Below are positions 1 through 7,868 of a stretch of 13,091 nucleotides of DNA, piece after piece. The notes beneath the pieces were generated by a model, which saw only the letters and a program-made list of their open reading frames with translations, was not told the DNA's origin and ran no database searches. The position numbers and the translations under genes were made by a program. The DNA lies in contig JAYRWN010000420.1 in NCBI GenBank assembly GCA_041917975.1, positions 1 through 13,091 of the forward strand, in the 5' to 3' direction. The stretch's first letter is position 1, and each line of letters starts with the position of its first letter. This DNA is from JAYRWN01 sp041917975. Its GTDB lineage: Bacteria; Bacteroidota; Bacteroidia; Chitinophagales; Saprospiraceae.

Positions 1-2
1 AC

Positions 3-722
3 GAACTAATTATCTCGACAAAAGCCGGCTATCTGATGTGGCCCGGGCCTTACGGTGAATGGGGCAGCCGTAAATATCTGCTGGCCAGTTTGGACCAAAG
101 CCTAAAAAGAATGGGGTTGGATTATGTAGACATTTTTTATAGTCACCGGCCTGACCCCGATACCCCATTGGAAGAAACGATGAGTGCTTTGGCTCAAGCC
201 GTAAGATCAGGCAAAGCTTTGTATGCCGGACTATCTAATTATGGGCCTCAGGAAACTGCGGAGGCGATAACCCTGCTGAAAGACATGGGCGTTCGCTGCC
301 TGATCCATCAACCTAAATACAGTATGTTCCATCGGTTGCCTGAATTAGGCTTATTGGATGTCCTTACCCGTAAAGGCGTAGGGTGCATACCATTCTCTCC
401 CCTGGCGCAGGGGCTGCTAACCAATCGATACCTGGATGGAATACCAGCAGATTCCAGGGCAGCAAAAGCCCATGGATTTCTGCAAATGAATCAGGTGACT
501 CCTGAGGCGGTGGAAAAAGCCAGGCAACTTCAAATCATGGCCGCGGAAAGGCAACAAACTTTATCACAAATGGCTTTAGCCTGGTTATTAAGGCATGATG
601 TCGTCAGCTCGGTTTTGATCGGAGCCAGCAGTGTGGAACAATTACAGGATAACCTCGGTGTTTTGAATAATTATAAATTCACCGAGAACGAATTGGCTAA
701 GATAGAATCCATATTAGCTTAG
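3..722 (+). CDS. gpr: L-glyceraldehyde 3-phosphate reductase (YghZ-type aldo/keto reductase), 5' partial
   Basis: The reading frame is open from base 3 and carries the C-terminal 239 residues of an aldo/keto reductase; roughly 100 N-terminal residues lie before the window. The family is an NADPH-dependent cytosolic TIM barrel, and the YghZ/Gpr branch reduces L-glyceraldehyde 3-phosphate and other reactive aldehydes. Visible marks are the catalytic lysine in STKAGY (residue 7 of the fragment), the block MWPGPYGEWGSRKYLLASLD that is near-diagnostic of this branch, and the catalytic histidine in YSHRPD (residue 48). LIHQPKYSM, PLAQGLLTNRYLDGIP and the cofactor-binding SVLIGASSVEQLQDN near the end also fit. 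The catalytic Asp and Tyr fall outside the window. The ATG at 36 is internal, because conserved sequence continues upstream of it. The gene converges on the EI24 gene with 8 bases between them. The branch call rests on remembered similarity to E. coli YghZ; the physiological substrate here is not known. Confidence 0.87.
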   Translation, partial: ELIISTKAGYLMWPGPYGEWGSRKYLLASLDQSLKRMGLDYVDIFYSHRPDPDTPLEETMSALAQAVRSGKALYAGLSNYGPQETAEAITLLKDMGVRCLIHQPKYSMFHRLPELGLLDVLTRKGVGCIPFSPLAQGLLTNRYLDGIPADSRAAKAHGFLQMNQVTPEAVEKARQLQIMAAERQQTLSQMALAWLLRHDVVSSVLIGASSVEQLQDNLGVLNNYKFTENELAKIESILA

Positions 723-730
723 AGAACACT

Positions 731-1483
731 TCAATCTAAACGACGAAGAATCTCTAAGGTTCCTGCCGCAGCGGCCAGCGGTGGAGCTAAAAAGAGTCCG
801 ATAAAAGGGATAAATAATATAAGCATATAAGGTATTCCATTACCAATAGCCAGACCGCGATAATCACGCATGAAGGACCGGCTGCGTTTAACATTAAAAT
901 GTCGTTCTAAAGTAAAGTCCAAATTTCCAAAGCCAGCATAATGGGCTTGAACCAATAATATTACTAAAGGTACAATTAAGCCGAAAAGAGGAAATAACCC
1001 AAGCAAACCTAAAACAATGATAAAGAAACTCTCCTTCAACAAATTCCCAATACTAATGCTCAAACCACGAAACATTTGATAAGCCGCGGTTTTAAGTTTG
1101 AAAGGTTCCTGGACATAATCTTTCCCATGGCGAACTATGTTTTCTACCCGTTCTGATAACAAACTCATAAATGGGCCGATAATAATCATCAATAAATACT
1201 TAAATACTACGATACCGAAGACAATGATAACGCCCATACCAACGGCCCAGGCGTGTTTATTTAAAAACTCGACCGCGGGATGCCAAGGTATCCACTGTAA
1301 TTTGCTGACTATGAAACCTCCTGTAGCTGGTGCAAGCCATTTAATCAAACCAAAATATAAGAGGTAAACCAATCCGGTAGCTAACATACCAGGAACAATA
1401 AAATATTTCCACAGCCGATATTGGCTGATCATATGCCATGCTTGTACATAGGATGTAATGCCGTCACTTAAATCTCGGAACAT
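731..1483 (-). CDS. EI24 domain-containing (CysZ-like) inner-membrane protein
   Basis: This 250-residue hydrophobic protein has strong membrane segments at about residues 28-50, 78-108, 148-180 and 215-243. The blocks HYAGFGNLDFTLERH (181-195), RGLAIGNG (209-216) and APPLAAAAGTL (233-243) are the conserved C-terminal signature of the EI24/CysZ family. The length matches CysZ (about 250 residues). Proteobacterial CysZ mediates sulfate uptake across the inner membrane, but many Bacteroidota members carry only the EI24 name and have no proven substrate. No sulfate-assimilation gene is visible nearby, so a sulfate role would be inference. The ATG at 1483 is the natural start, as the family's N-terminal region begins directly after it. 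The gene lies 118 bases downstream of the DUF5916 gene on the same strand and could have its own promoter there. Confidence 0.86.
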   Translation of the reverse strand: MFRDLSDGITSYVQAWHMISQYRLWKYFIVPGMLATGLVYLLYFGLIKWLAPATGGFIVSKLQWIPWHPAVEFLNKHAWAVGMGVIIVFGIVVFKYLLMIIIGPFMSLLSERVENIVRHGKDYVQEPFKLKTAAYQMFRGLSISIGNLLKESFFIIVLGLLGLFPLFGLIVPLVILLVQAHYAGFGNLDFTLERHFNVKRSRSFMRDYRGLAIGNGIPYMLILFIPFIGLFLAPPLAAAAGTLEILRRLD

Positions 1484-1519
1484 GCCAATTATTACAGGTT
1501 AGAATTGTATGTGATATTA

Positions 1520-1528
1520 CAAAAATTA
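1520..1528 (-). promoter_or_regulatory. Weak candidate -7 element upstream of the EI24 gene
   Basis: On the minus strand these bases read TAATTTTTG, which resembles the Bacteroidota -7 consensus TAnnTTTG with one extra base between TA and TTTG. It sits 36 bases before the EI24 start, inside the 118-base gap 1484-1601. No convincing TTG element is present 17-23 bases upstream. Nothing else recognisable was found in this gap, including no clear terminator hairpin for the DUF5916 gene. Confidence 0.2.
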
Positions 1529-1601
1529 ATCTTTTTAACTAAATAATTCGACCAGAGTACCTAAAGCCTTTTCCTGAAGGACTTAAATGCCCTATACAGT
1601 A

Positions 1602-3803
1602 TCAAAGGGAAAACCAGTAATTAAGTTTTGCCACCAACGTCCTATTTTTCTTAATAAAGGGATCAAGGGCGTGATTATCCGTGAAGACCAGGAAAAAATC
1701 CGACATGGGCCGGAAACGCCACTGCAACCGGCTATTGATATTAAAATTATCTTCCTGAGTGTTGTACTGGAGGAATGTAGTCCAATTAAGATTGCGGGAG
1801 AAGTATACCTCAATACGGGGATTAATTAAAAACAACTTCGCCTCTCCATAGATGGAGGGAAATATCAAGTGGTTATATTCCAAACCAAATGTAAAATTAG
1901 CATAGGGCTGTAAGCGGTATTTGGCGCTCAGTCCAACAAAAGTACGGTCGCCATTATAAAAACCACCTAGGCCGGCCAGAGCATTAAATGAAAGAGGTTT
2001 GCGCGCATCCGTTTTATATTCAACTGCACCGTCTAAATAGGTATAATCATCTGCAGGCAATGGAGCTCCATCAGCAAAAGCAAAGGGATATTTGAGATAA
2101 GTATAACTGGTATTGAGCTTAAACTGCAGCGAACTGGTGTTAGAAAATGCTATTAAATGTCGAAAGGTATTGTACTGGAAGGTTAACTTACCAAATGGAT
2201 CAAAAATAGTGACATTATCGAATCCGGTAGAATGAACATTGATCTTGCTCTGAGTCGGATAGCTGCGGAAATCAAACATGACCAGTCCTTCGGTAAACCC
2301 TTCCCTGATCAAGGTGTCCCGCAAAGCGTCATAATTATTCAATCTGCTTACGAACCCCATATCAGCATAATAATCTGACCCTGAGGTTAATACATTAGCC
2401 AACAATGAAATTTTGCGATTATTAAAAAACAATCCATGATAATGAAAAAGGCCATTTGCATCCGGGCGAAAAGAACCATGGAGGTTAGTCCATGCCGCTA
2501 TTTTGCCCGCTGGATCAGTATACGTCAATTCCACAGAAGCGTTACGTCCGAAATCCCGCCCTTCAAAATGACCGTCAGAAAATGCCTGCCGGTTAATAAA
2601 TAAAGCCTTTATATTCGAATTTGCTAACACTCGGCGGTGTAACGTGACGGCAGTATAATTTTGACCTTTGAATTCATCTTTCGGACCCGTTTGCATATTT
2701 ATTAAACCCAGCCGCCAATTATCGCTTAGGTTTCCACTTAAACGCATGCCCATCAAAATCGGGATGGGTTGCCCTGATTCATCCAAGCCGACACGCCGGG
2801 AAAAAAAAGGTTGAAATCCAGGAAAACCAAAGCTGCTGAACAAATCAGCATTTTCCAGGAAAAATGTTCTTTTCTCTGGAAAAAACAAAGAAAAGCGGGT
2901 CAAATTAGTCATTTGGGCATCCACTTCGACCTGAGAAAAATCCGGATTGACCGTTAAATCCAGGTTTAAGGAGGAATTGACAGCAATTTTGGCATCCACG
3001 CCAGCACCTACTTTGGTTTGGGTTGGATTTGGGTCGGTAAAATCATTATCCAGGCGCAAGGAAGTATAGGGCAAAATGTTCACATTTCCTTTAGTTGCAG
3101 GCGGGGGTTGATCCCATACTAAAATGCCTGTATAATTCAGATCAATAACTTCAAACTGAAAGGGAATACGGGACCAACAGTGAATTTGATTATTCCGGAT
3201 ATCGTGCCGGATAAAATTAATCCCCCACTCAGTTATATCGCTTGAATAGCGCAAACTCCGGAAAGGAATGGCCATCTCCACCTCCCAATGATCAGGATAA
3301 TTTTTTACTTCCGAAAACCACTTCTGATCCCAATTTGTATTAAAATCAAATCGCCCAATCAATCCTTCCATTTGCACACCCAAAGGACTCACCCCAAAAG
3401 TAAAGCCATTGGTTCGTTTATTTACCGGATCCAAGACAATGGAAAAACCATCCCCCATCTCAAAATCCACATCCCGTTTTAATGTTTGTACTACCGGTTT
3501 TCCACTCGCTTCTAACCGGGCCCCAATGTATAAGTATTGGTCGTTATACATGACCCGCACCTCCGTGGTCCGGTCAGCCATTTTATCGTCCTTTGGAAAC
3601 TTCTCCCAAAATTGAGTGACCGGTGCACATCTTGTCCAGTCCGGTTCATTGAGATCCCCATCAAGGTTGATTGGTCCGGTAGATTTTATGATCTGCAATC
3701 GGTAGTCGGCAGGAATGGTATAGACGGTTGGCGATGCATCCTGCCCCCAACACTTTAGTGCTGCGAAAAGAATAAAGTTTAAAATAAATGGCGTCAGCTG
3801 CAC
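1602..3803 (-). CDS. DUF5916 domain-containing outer-membrane protein with CBM9-like N-terminal domain
   Basis: The 733-residue product starts with a hydrophobic export signal (about residues 1-21, ending near CWGQ). It continues with a CBM9-like beta-sandwich domain (about 38-230) containing PINLDGDLNEPDW (44-56), LYIGARLEA and GDGFSIVLDP. The rest (about 240-733) is DUF5916, probably an outer-membrane beta-barrel: it shows alternating aromatic strands and the hallmark stretch NPDFSQVEVD...FFPEKRTFFLENADLF (287-321), and ends in KLNYWFSL. Such proteins are common in Bacteroidota and have no established biochemical role; carbohydrate binding is only suggested by the N-terminal fold. The start is GTG. 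An in-frame TAA at 3825-3827 and the absence of any in-frame ATG before the signal peptide make this the best choice. The signal lacks the usual N-terminal basic residues. The gene diverges from the M1 peptidase gene across 42 bases. Confidence 0.88.
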   Translation of the reverse strand: MQLTPFILNFILFAALKCWGQDASPTVYTIPADYRLQIIKSTGPINLDGDLNEPDWTRCAPVTQFWEKFPKDDKMADRTTEVRVMYNDQYLYIGARLEASGKPVVQTLKRDVDFEMGDGFSIVLDPVNKRTNGFTFGVSPLGVQMEGLIGRFDFNTNWDQKWFSEVKNYPDHWEVEMAIPFRSLRYSSDITEWGINFIRHDIRNNQIHCWSRIPFQFEVIDLNYTGILVWDQPPPATKGNVNILPYTSLRLDNDFTDPNPTQTKVGAGVDAKIAVNSSLNLDLTVNPDFSQVEVDAQMTNLTRFSLFFPEKRTFFLENADLFSSFGFPGFQPFFSRRVGLDESGQPIPILMGMRLSGNLSDNWRLGLINMQTGPKDEFKGQNYTAVTLHRRVLANSNIKALFINRQAFSDGHFEGRDFGRNASVELTYTDPAGKIAAWTNLHGSFRPDANGLFHYHGLFFNNRKISLLANVLTSGSDYYADMGFVSRLNNYDALRDTLIREGFTEGLVMFDFRSYPTQSKINVHSTGFDNVTIFDPFGKLTFQYNTFRHLIAFSNTSSLQFKLNTSYTYLKYPFAFADGAPLPADDYTYLDGAVEYKTDARKPLSFNALAGLGGFYNGDRTFVGLSAKYRLQPYANFTFGLEYNHLIFPSIYGEAKLFLINPRIEVYFSRNLNWTTFLQYNTQEDNFNINSRLQWRFRPMSDFFLVFTDNHALDPFIKKNRTLVAKLNYWFSL

Positions 3804-3845
3804 GGGCTGTAAAGTTATTTTATTTTAGAGAAAAATTTTTAGGTT
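3804..3845. promoter_or_regulatory. Short divergent intergenic region between the DUF5916 and M1 peptidase genes
   Basis: Only 42 AT-rich bases separate two divergent start codons, so the promoters for both genes must lie here or reach into the coding sequences. Two near matches to the Bacteroidota -7 element TAnnTTTG are present: TATTTTAG on the plus strand (3821-3828) and TAACTTTA on the minus strand (3810-3817), each with one mismatch. The minus-strand copy is only six bases from the GTG start, which would leave almost no leader. No clear -33 TTG accompanies either. No Shine-Dalgarno sequence is seen, as is usual in this phylum. Confidence 0.35.
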
Positions 3846-5465
3846 ATGTATCATAATTATTTCAAACTGACACAACTCAGAAATAGACTTTTCCTTTGGA
3901 CAGTCATATATCTCTCTGCTCAGAGTATTCACGGACAGGATTTAATTTCAGGGGGTATACTTAAGCCGGAGCAGGCAAATATGGACGTTCGCCATTATAC
4001 CATCAATTTAAATGTAGATATACATAACCAGATGGTTGACGGGTTTTGTGAAGTAGATGTAATAGTTATAAATGCCGCGGAAACTGTCCTGTTAGATTTA
4101 ACTAATTTACTTACCGTTAAAGAGGTGTGGTCCAATAATCACAGATTAACATTTACCCATCAAAATGATTTGATTAGAATAACTGCCCCATTTTCTGCCG
4201 GAAGACATAAAATAAAAATTATTTATGCCGGCAAACCGGGAATTTCTGCCAATCCGCCCTGGACCGGAGGATTTCAATGGGCTACGGATAGTCTTGGGCG
4301 CCCCTGGGTGGCTATTACCTGTCAGGGCGAGGGCGCAAAAATTTATTTCCCCTGCAAAGATCACCCCTCGGATGAACCTAATGAAGGTGCAGAATTGATC
4401 ATAACCGTTCCAGCACCTTTAGTAGTCGCGGGACCCGGTGTGTTGATCAATACATTCAAAAAGAAAAATCACATCACCTACCATTGGAAAACCGGTTATA
4501 CCATTAATAACTATTGTATTTTATTTAATATTGGTTATTACCAAAAAGTTGAACGCACTTATACAACCGTCATCGGGAGACGTGTACCGATGGTTTATTA
4601 TGTTTTGGATTATAATCTCGGCAGAGCAGAGCATCATTTAAATATGTTGGAACGCTCTTGTCGAATCCTGGAAAAATACTTTGGAGAATATCCGTGGCCA
4701 AACGATAAAATTGGTATCGCTGAAACTCCCCATTTGGGTATGGAACATCAAACCATGAATGCCTATGGCAATAAATACCGCTATACTAAAGTGGGTGGTC
4801 AGGATTTTGACTGGTTACTACATCATGAATTTGGCCATGAATGGTGGGCCAATAAAATCAGTAATACAGATTGGGCGCATATGTGGCTTCAGGAAGGATT
4901 TACTGTGTATGGAGACATGCTTTATTATCGCGAAATGGAGGGCGAAAGCTCATATTTGAATATGATCAAGAATCTGGCTTTAAATGCCCAAAATAAATTG
5001 CCCATCGTCCAAGGTGAACAAATTGATTCAGATCAGTCCTACCATGGTGATATCTATGGCAAAGCAGCTCATTTTGTGCACAGTTTGCGGTTTATTATCG
5101 GTGATGAGAAGTTTTTTCCGGCTTTAAAGACATTGGCAACTACTCCGGAGTTTACTTTCGATAATTTTGTACACACCAAACAAATTCAAAATTTCTTTTC
5201 CAACGTTGCCCGTAAAGATTTAGAACCTTTTTTCAAATTAATGCTTTACACGACCAATAAACTGGAAATTCACGTCAAGCAAACCAAACCCACAACCTAC
5301 ACTATAAAAATCTCGAACTTAACTATGGAGTTACCTTTGGAAATTCTTGATGACGATGAGATAATTACCCTTACCGTTAGTCAAAATCCGGTCACCTTTG
5401 AAAGTAAAACCATTCCAATCATTGACCCTCATTATCATTATTTGCGAAAAATCATTTTAGAATGA
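3846..5465 (+). CDS. Exported M1 family zinc metallopeptidase (aminopeptidase)
   Basis: The 539-residue protein begins with a signal peptide (about residues 1-30, MYHNYF...SIHG before QDL). It then has the N-terminal beta domain of M1 peptidases, with HYTINLNVDIHNQMVDG (about 46-62), and the thermolysin-like catalytic domain. The zinc site is HEFGH (327-331) followed after 18 residues by Glu350 in WLQEGFTVYGD, the exact HEXXH-X18-E spacing of M1 enzymes. The exopeptidase motif reads GMEHQ (298-302), retaining the key Glu300, and Tyr404 in DIYGKAAHFVHSLR matches the transition-state tyrosine. The protein ends after a short C-terminal domain and lacks the long helical repeat domain of larger M1 enzymes. 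It probably trims peptides in the periplasm or at the cell surface. No T9SS C-terminal sorting domain is seen. The TMTC-like TPR gene follows on the same strand after 31 bases, so the two may be co-transcribed. Confidence 0.93.
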   Translation: MYHNYFKLTQLRNRLFLWTVIYLSAQSIHGQDLISGGILKPEQANMDVRHYTINLNVDIHNQMVDGFCEVDVIVINAAETVLLDLTNLLTVKEVWSNNHRLTFTHQNDLIRITAPFSAGRHKIKIIYAGKPGISANPPWTGGFQWATDSLGRPWVAITCQGEGAKIYFPCKDHPSDEPNEGAELIITVPAPLVVAGPGVLINTFKKKNHITYHWKTGYTINNYCILFNIGYYQKVERTYTTVIGRRVPMVYYVLDYNLGRAEHHLNMLERSCRILEKYFGEYPWPNDKIGIAETPHLGMEHQTMNAYGNKYRYTKVGGQDFDWLLHHEFGHEWWANKISNTDWAHMWLQEGFTVYGDMLYYREMEGESSYLNMIKNLALNAQNKLPIVQGEQIDSDQSYHGDIYGKAAHFVHSLRFIIGDEKFFPALKTLATTPEFTFDNFVHTKQIQNFFSNVARKDLEPFFKLMLYTTNKLEIHVKQTKPTTYTIKISNLTMELPLEILDDDEIITLTVSQNPVTFESKTIPIIDPHYHYLRKIILE

Positions 5466-5496
5466 TTTTTGTAAGATTGCAGTGTTAACCATTGGT

Positions 5497-7308
5497 ATGT
5501 CAAAAAAAGTAATCAAAGTAAAAAAGTCTGACCGACCTGCACAAAAACCTGCATCATCATTTCTTGATGATTATGGTTGGGGCATGCTGGCCGCCCTAGC
5601 TACCTTGTTAGTGTACTGGAAAGGGTTTTTCCTCGGCTTTACGAATTGGGATGATGAAGGCTATGTTCTGAAGAATGCTTTGGTTCTTAGCGATGGAATT
5701 CTCTGGAAAGACATATTCAGCGTACCCATTCAAGGCAATTATCATCCATTGACCATCTTATCATTAAAATTTGATCATTTATTGTTCGGCTTAAACCCTC
5801 AAGGGTATCATGCTATAAATATATTATTACATACCATTAATACCCTTTTAGTGTATTTACTTACCCGGAGATTAAATTTCACCACATTTGTAGCCATATC
5901 AACGGCCTTAATATTCGGATTACATCCTATGCATGTAGAATCTGTGGCCTGGATATCCGAACGCAAAGATGTGTTGTATGTCATGTTTTTCCTGGGTGCT
6001 TTATTGAGTTATTTACGCTATCGCAAGCAGGACTCTACCTGGAATTATGTCGTTGTCCTATTATTTTTTCTGGCTTCCATCTTAGCCAAAGCTATGGCGG
6101 TGGTTTTGCCCATCGTCCTGATGTTAGTGGATATTTACCTGGATAAGACTTGGGATTGGAAGAAAAGCCTATTTAATAAAATTCCACTTTTGATAATTTC
6201 AGTCGTGTTGGGGACTATAGCGATGAAGGTGCAAGCTCAGGCAGGTGCCGTATCAACTTCTGAGGTGATTTCTCTGGGCCAACGGATCATTTTTGCCGGC
6301 TATGGTATGATTATTTACATCATTAAGTTGTTATACCCCTTTCCGTTAGTCAGTATTTATAACTACCCTGATCTGACCAAATCCATTCCGTTATCGTATT
6401 ATTTGTATTTCATTGCTTTCCTGAGTTTGATGTTCGCCTGGTTGATGTCGTACCGCCATCACAAAGTATTTTTTTTAGTCATCGGTTTTTACCTGTCAAC
6501 AGTAGTCCTGGTATCTCAAATCATTGCCGTTGGTCAGGCCATTATGGCCGATCGGTATAGTTATTTACCCTATGTGGGCCTAGGCTTAGGATTGGCCCTG
6601 GTCTTCGAATGGACAAAAAAAATTCAGACCTATCTTCCTCAAGCTCTAATGTTATTTTTTACCCTTATGATGGTTATTTTGACTATCCCTCAGATAAACA
6701 CCTGGCAAGATTCTGACACGTTATGGAGTCACCAGATCAAACATTATCCCGGAAAATCGCACACCGCGTATAAAAACAGGGGTAATTTCCGGGCTCAAAA
6801 CGGTCAGCTCGATGCCGGTCTCATGGACATACAGACTGGCTTAAAAATTAAACCCAATGATGCAGAATTATATGAGTCTCTGGGCAACATTCACGGTCTC
6901 ATGCAAAAACCAGCTGAAGCCCTCGCTTATTACACAAAAGCCATTGAATTAGAGCCCACCAAATACAGTTATTACCTGAACCGGGGTATTACCAACTCTA
7001 TGCTAAAGAATTTTGACCAGGCTATTCAAGATTACAACACTGCTGTGACACAGGGCGCTCCCTTGAGTGAAGTCATCGTCAATCGCGCCTTTACTTACCT
7101 TAGTGCCGGAAAAACTGAAGAAGCTATTACTGACTACCGACAAATTTTGGCCACGATGCCCAATGACCCAAACCATCATTACAATCTTGGTTCTGTGTAT
7201 TTTAATGCTGGGCGTTATGCCGAAGCCAAACCATATTTTGACCAAGCAAGAGCTTTGGGCTTTCAAAATTTAGCTGATGCGGTCAAGCAATACTATAGTT
7301 ACAATTAA
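5497..7308 (+). CDS. TMTC-like GT-C membrane protein with C-terminal TPR repeats (putative O-glycosyltransferase)
   Basis: I choose the ATG at 5497 (603 residues) over an in-frame GTG 15 bases upstream. After a short Lys-rich cytoplasmic tail come about ten hydrophobic segments (about residues 27-415). The first loop carries NWDDEG (50-55), placed like the catalytic acidic pair of GT-C glycosyltransferases. HPMHVESVAWISERKD (143-158) and MADRYSYLPYVGL follow; these blocks are characteristic of the TPR-linked membrane proteins related to eukaryotic TMTC O-mannosyltransferases. From about residue 422 to 597 there are five TPR units with the usual W/Y-LG-Y-A-P spacing (for example YESLGNIHGLMQKPAEALAY). 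The likely role is sugar transfer from a lipid carrier to exported proteins, but acceptor and donor are unknown and activity is inferred from motifs only. It may share a transcript with the M1 gene. Confidence 0.82.
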   Translation: MSKKVIKVKKSDRPAQKPASSFLDDYGWGMLAALATLLVYWKGFFLGFTNWDDEGYVLKNALVLSDGILWKDIFSVPIQGNYHPLTILSLKFDHLLFGLNPQGYHAINILLHTINTLLVYLLTRRLNFTTFVAISTALIFGLHPMHVESVAWISERKDVLYVMFFLGALLSYLRYRKQDSTWNYVVVLLFFLASILAKAMAVVLPIVLMLVDIYLDKTWDWKKSLFNKIPLLIISVVLGTIAMKVQAQAGAVSTSEVISLGQRIIFAGYGMIIYIIKLLYPFPLVSIYNYPDLTKSIPLSYYLYFIAFLSLMFAWLMSYRHHKVFFLVIGFYLSTVVLVSQIIAVGQAIMADRYSYLPYVGLGLGLALVFEWTKKIQTYLPQALMLFFTLMMVILTIPQINTWQDSDTLWSHQIKHYPGKSHTAYKNRGNFRAQNGQLDAGLMDIQTGLKIKPNDAELYESLGNIHGLMQKPAEALAYYTKAIELEPTKYSYYLNRGITNSMLKNFDQAIQDYNTAVTQGAPLSEVIVNRAFTYLSAGKTEEAITDYRQILATMPNDPNHHYNLGSVYFNAGRYAEAKPYFDQARALGFQNLADAVKQYYSYN

Positions 7309-7356
7309 AAAATTCATGCCCCTGTTATATTAAAAAGAGACGTAAACACCTATTAT

Positions 7357-7364
7357 TACCTTTG
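7357..7364 (+). promoter_or_regulatory. Candidate Bacteroidota -7 promoter element upstream of folK
   Basis: TACCTTTG is an exact match to the Bacteroidota primary-sigma -7 consensus TAnnTTTG. It lies 18 bases before the folK ATG, which predicts a leader of about a dozen bases. No TTG is found at the expected -33 distance, so support comes from the -7 element and its position alone. The rest of the 74-base gap 7309-7382 shows no obvious terminator for the TPR gene. Confidence 0.45.
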
Positions 7365-7382
7365 ACACAGGATTGATAAAAC

Positions 7383-7868
7383 ATGGAGGCAGTAATAGGG
7401 TTAGGCAGTAACATGGGGCAGCGGAAACGGAAATTAACCCAAGCCCATGGTTACATTTCTCAAAAGGTAGGCGAAATAATCAAAAAGTCTTCTTACTATG
7501 AAACCGAACCATGGGGAGACACAGACCAGCCATTTTTTCTGAATCAAGCCATAGTGATCCAGACTCAACTCGAGCCGGAGGAGCTTTTACTGGCTTTGAA
7601 GTCAATTGAAATAATCATGGGCCGAAAAAATCATAAAAAATGGAGCGCAAGACCTATAGATATGGACATATTGTTTTATGAATCAATTACATACGACAGC
7701 TCAACTTTATCCATTCCCCACCCTCTATTGCATGAACGCAATTTTGTGCTCATTCCCTTAGTGGAAATAATCCCAGAATTTATTCACCCGAGGCTGCAAC
7801 TAAATATAGAAGAATTATATATTCGTTGCCTGGATCAAAGTGAAGTAATCATCTATTCTAAAGCATGA
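7383..7868 (+). CDS. folK: 2-amino-4-hydroxy-6-hydroxymethyldihydropteridine diphosphokinase (HPPK)
   Basis: The enzyme transfers pyrophosphate from ATP to 6-hydroxymethyl-7,8-dihydropterin in the cytosol, the step before dihydropteroate synthase in folate synthesis. The 161-residue length is normal for a single-domain HPPK. Family motifs occur in order: GLGSNMG (6-12), YETEPWG (39-45), FFLNQ (51-55) of the pterin pocket, the Mg-binding RPIDMDIL (90-97, Asp93 and Asp95), and PHPLLHERNFVL (112-123). The ATG at 7383 places the first motif directly at the N-terminus, as expected, and is preceded by a good -7 promoter match. The stop overlaps the start of the deoxynucleoside kinase gene by ATGA, so the two are an operon with likely translational coupling. 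Other folate genes are not in the window. Confidence 0.96.
   Translation: MEAVIGLGSNMGQRKRKLTQAHGYISQKVGEIIKKSSYYETEPWGDTDQPFFLNQAIVIQTQLEPEELLLALKSIEIIMGRKNHKKWSARPIDMDILFYESITYDSSTLSIPHPLLHERNFVLIPLVEIIPEFIHPRLQLNIEELYIRCLDQSEVIIYSKA
7865..7868 (+). other. ATGA start/stop overlap, folK to deoxynucleoside kinase
   Basis: The four bases ATGA hold both the kinase start codon and the folK TGA stop. This arrangement normally indicates a shared transcript and re-initiation by the same ribosome. Confidence 0.85.

Noticed and set aside
36..722. ATG at 36 as the true start of the aldo/keto reductase
   Set aside because: Conserved family sequence (ELIISTKAGYL, including the catalytic Lys) is encoded in frame upstream of it, so the gene enters from outside the window.
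719..739. TTAGA...TCTAA inverted repeat between the convergent aldo/keto reductase and EI24 genes as a terminator
   Set aside because: The stem is only five AT-rich base pairs with an eleven-base loop and no T-tract, too weak to call.
1587..1829. Open frame on the plus strand opposite the end of the DUF5916 gene
   Set aside because: It lies almost wholly inside a confident conserved gene, and its product shows no recognisable motif or compositional sense.
5482..5496. GTG at 5482 as the start of the TPR protein
   Set aside because: It adds only MLTIG before a good ATG at 5497 that begins a typical Lys-rich cytoplasmic N-terminus.
7003..7266. Small minus-strand open frame opposite the TPR repeats
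   Set aside because: The TPR reading on the other strand explains this DNA fully.
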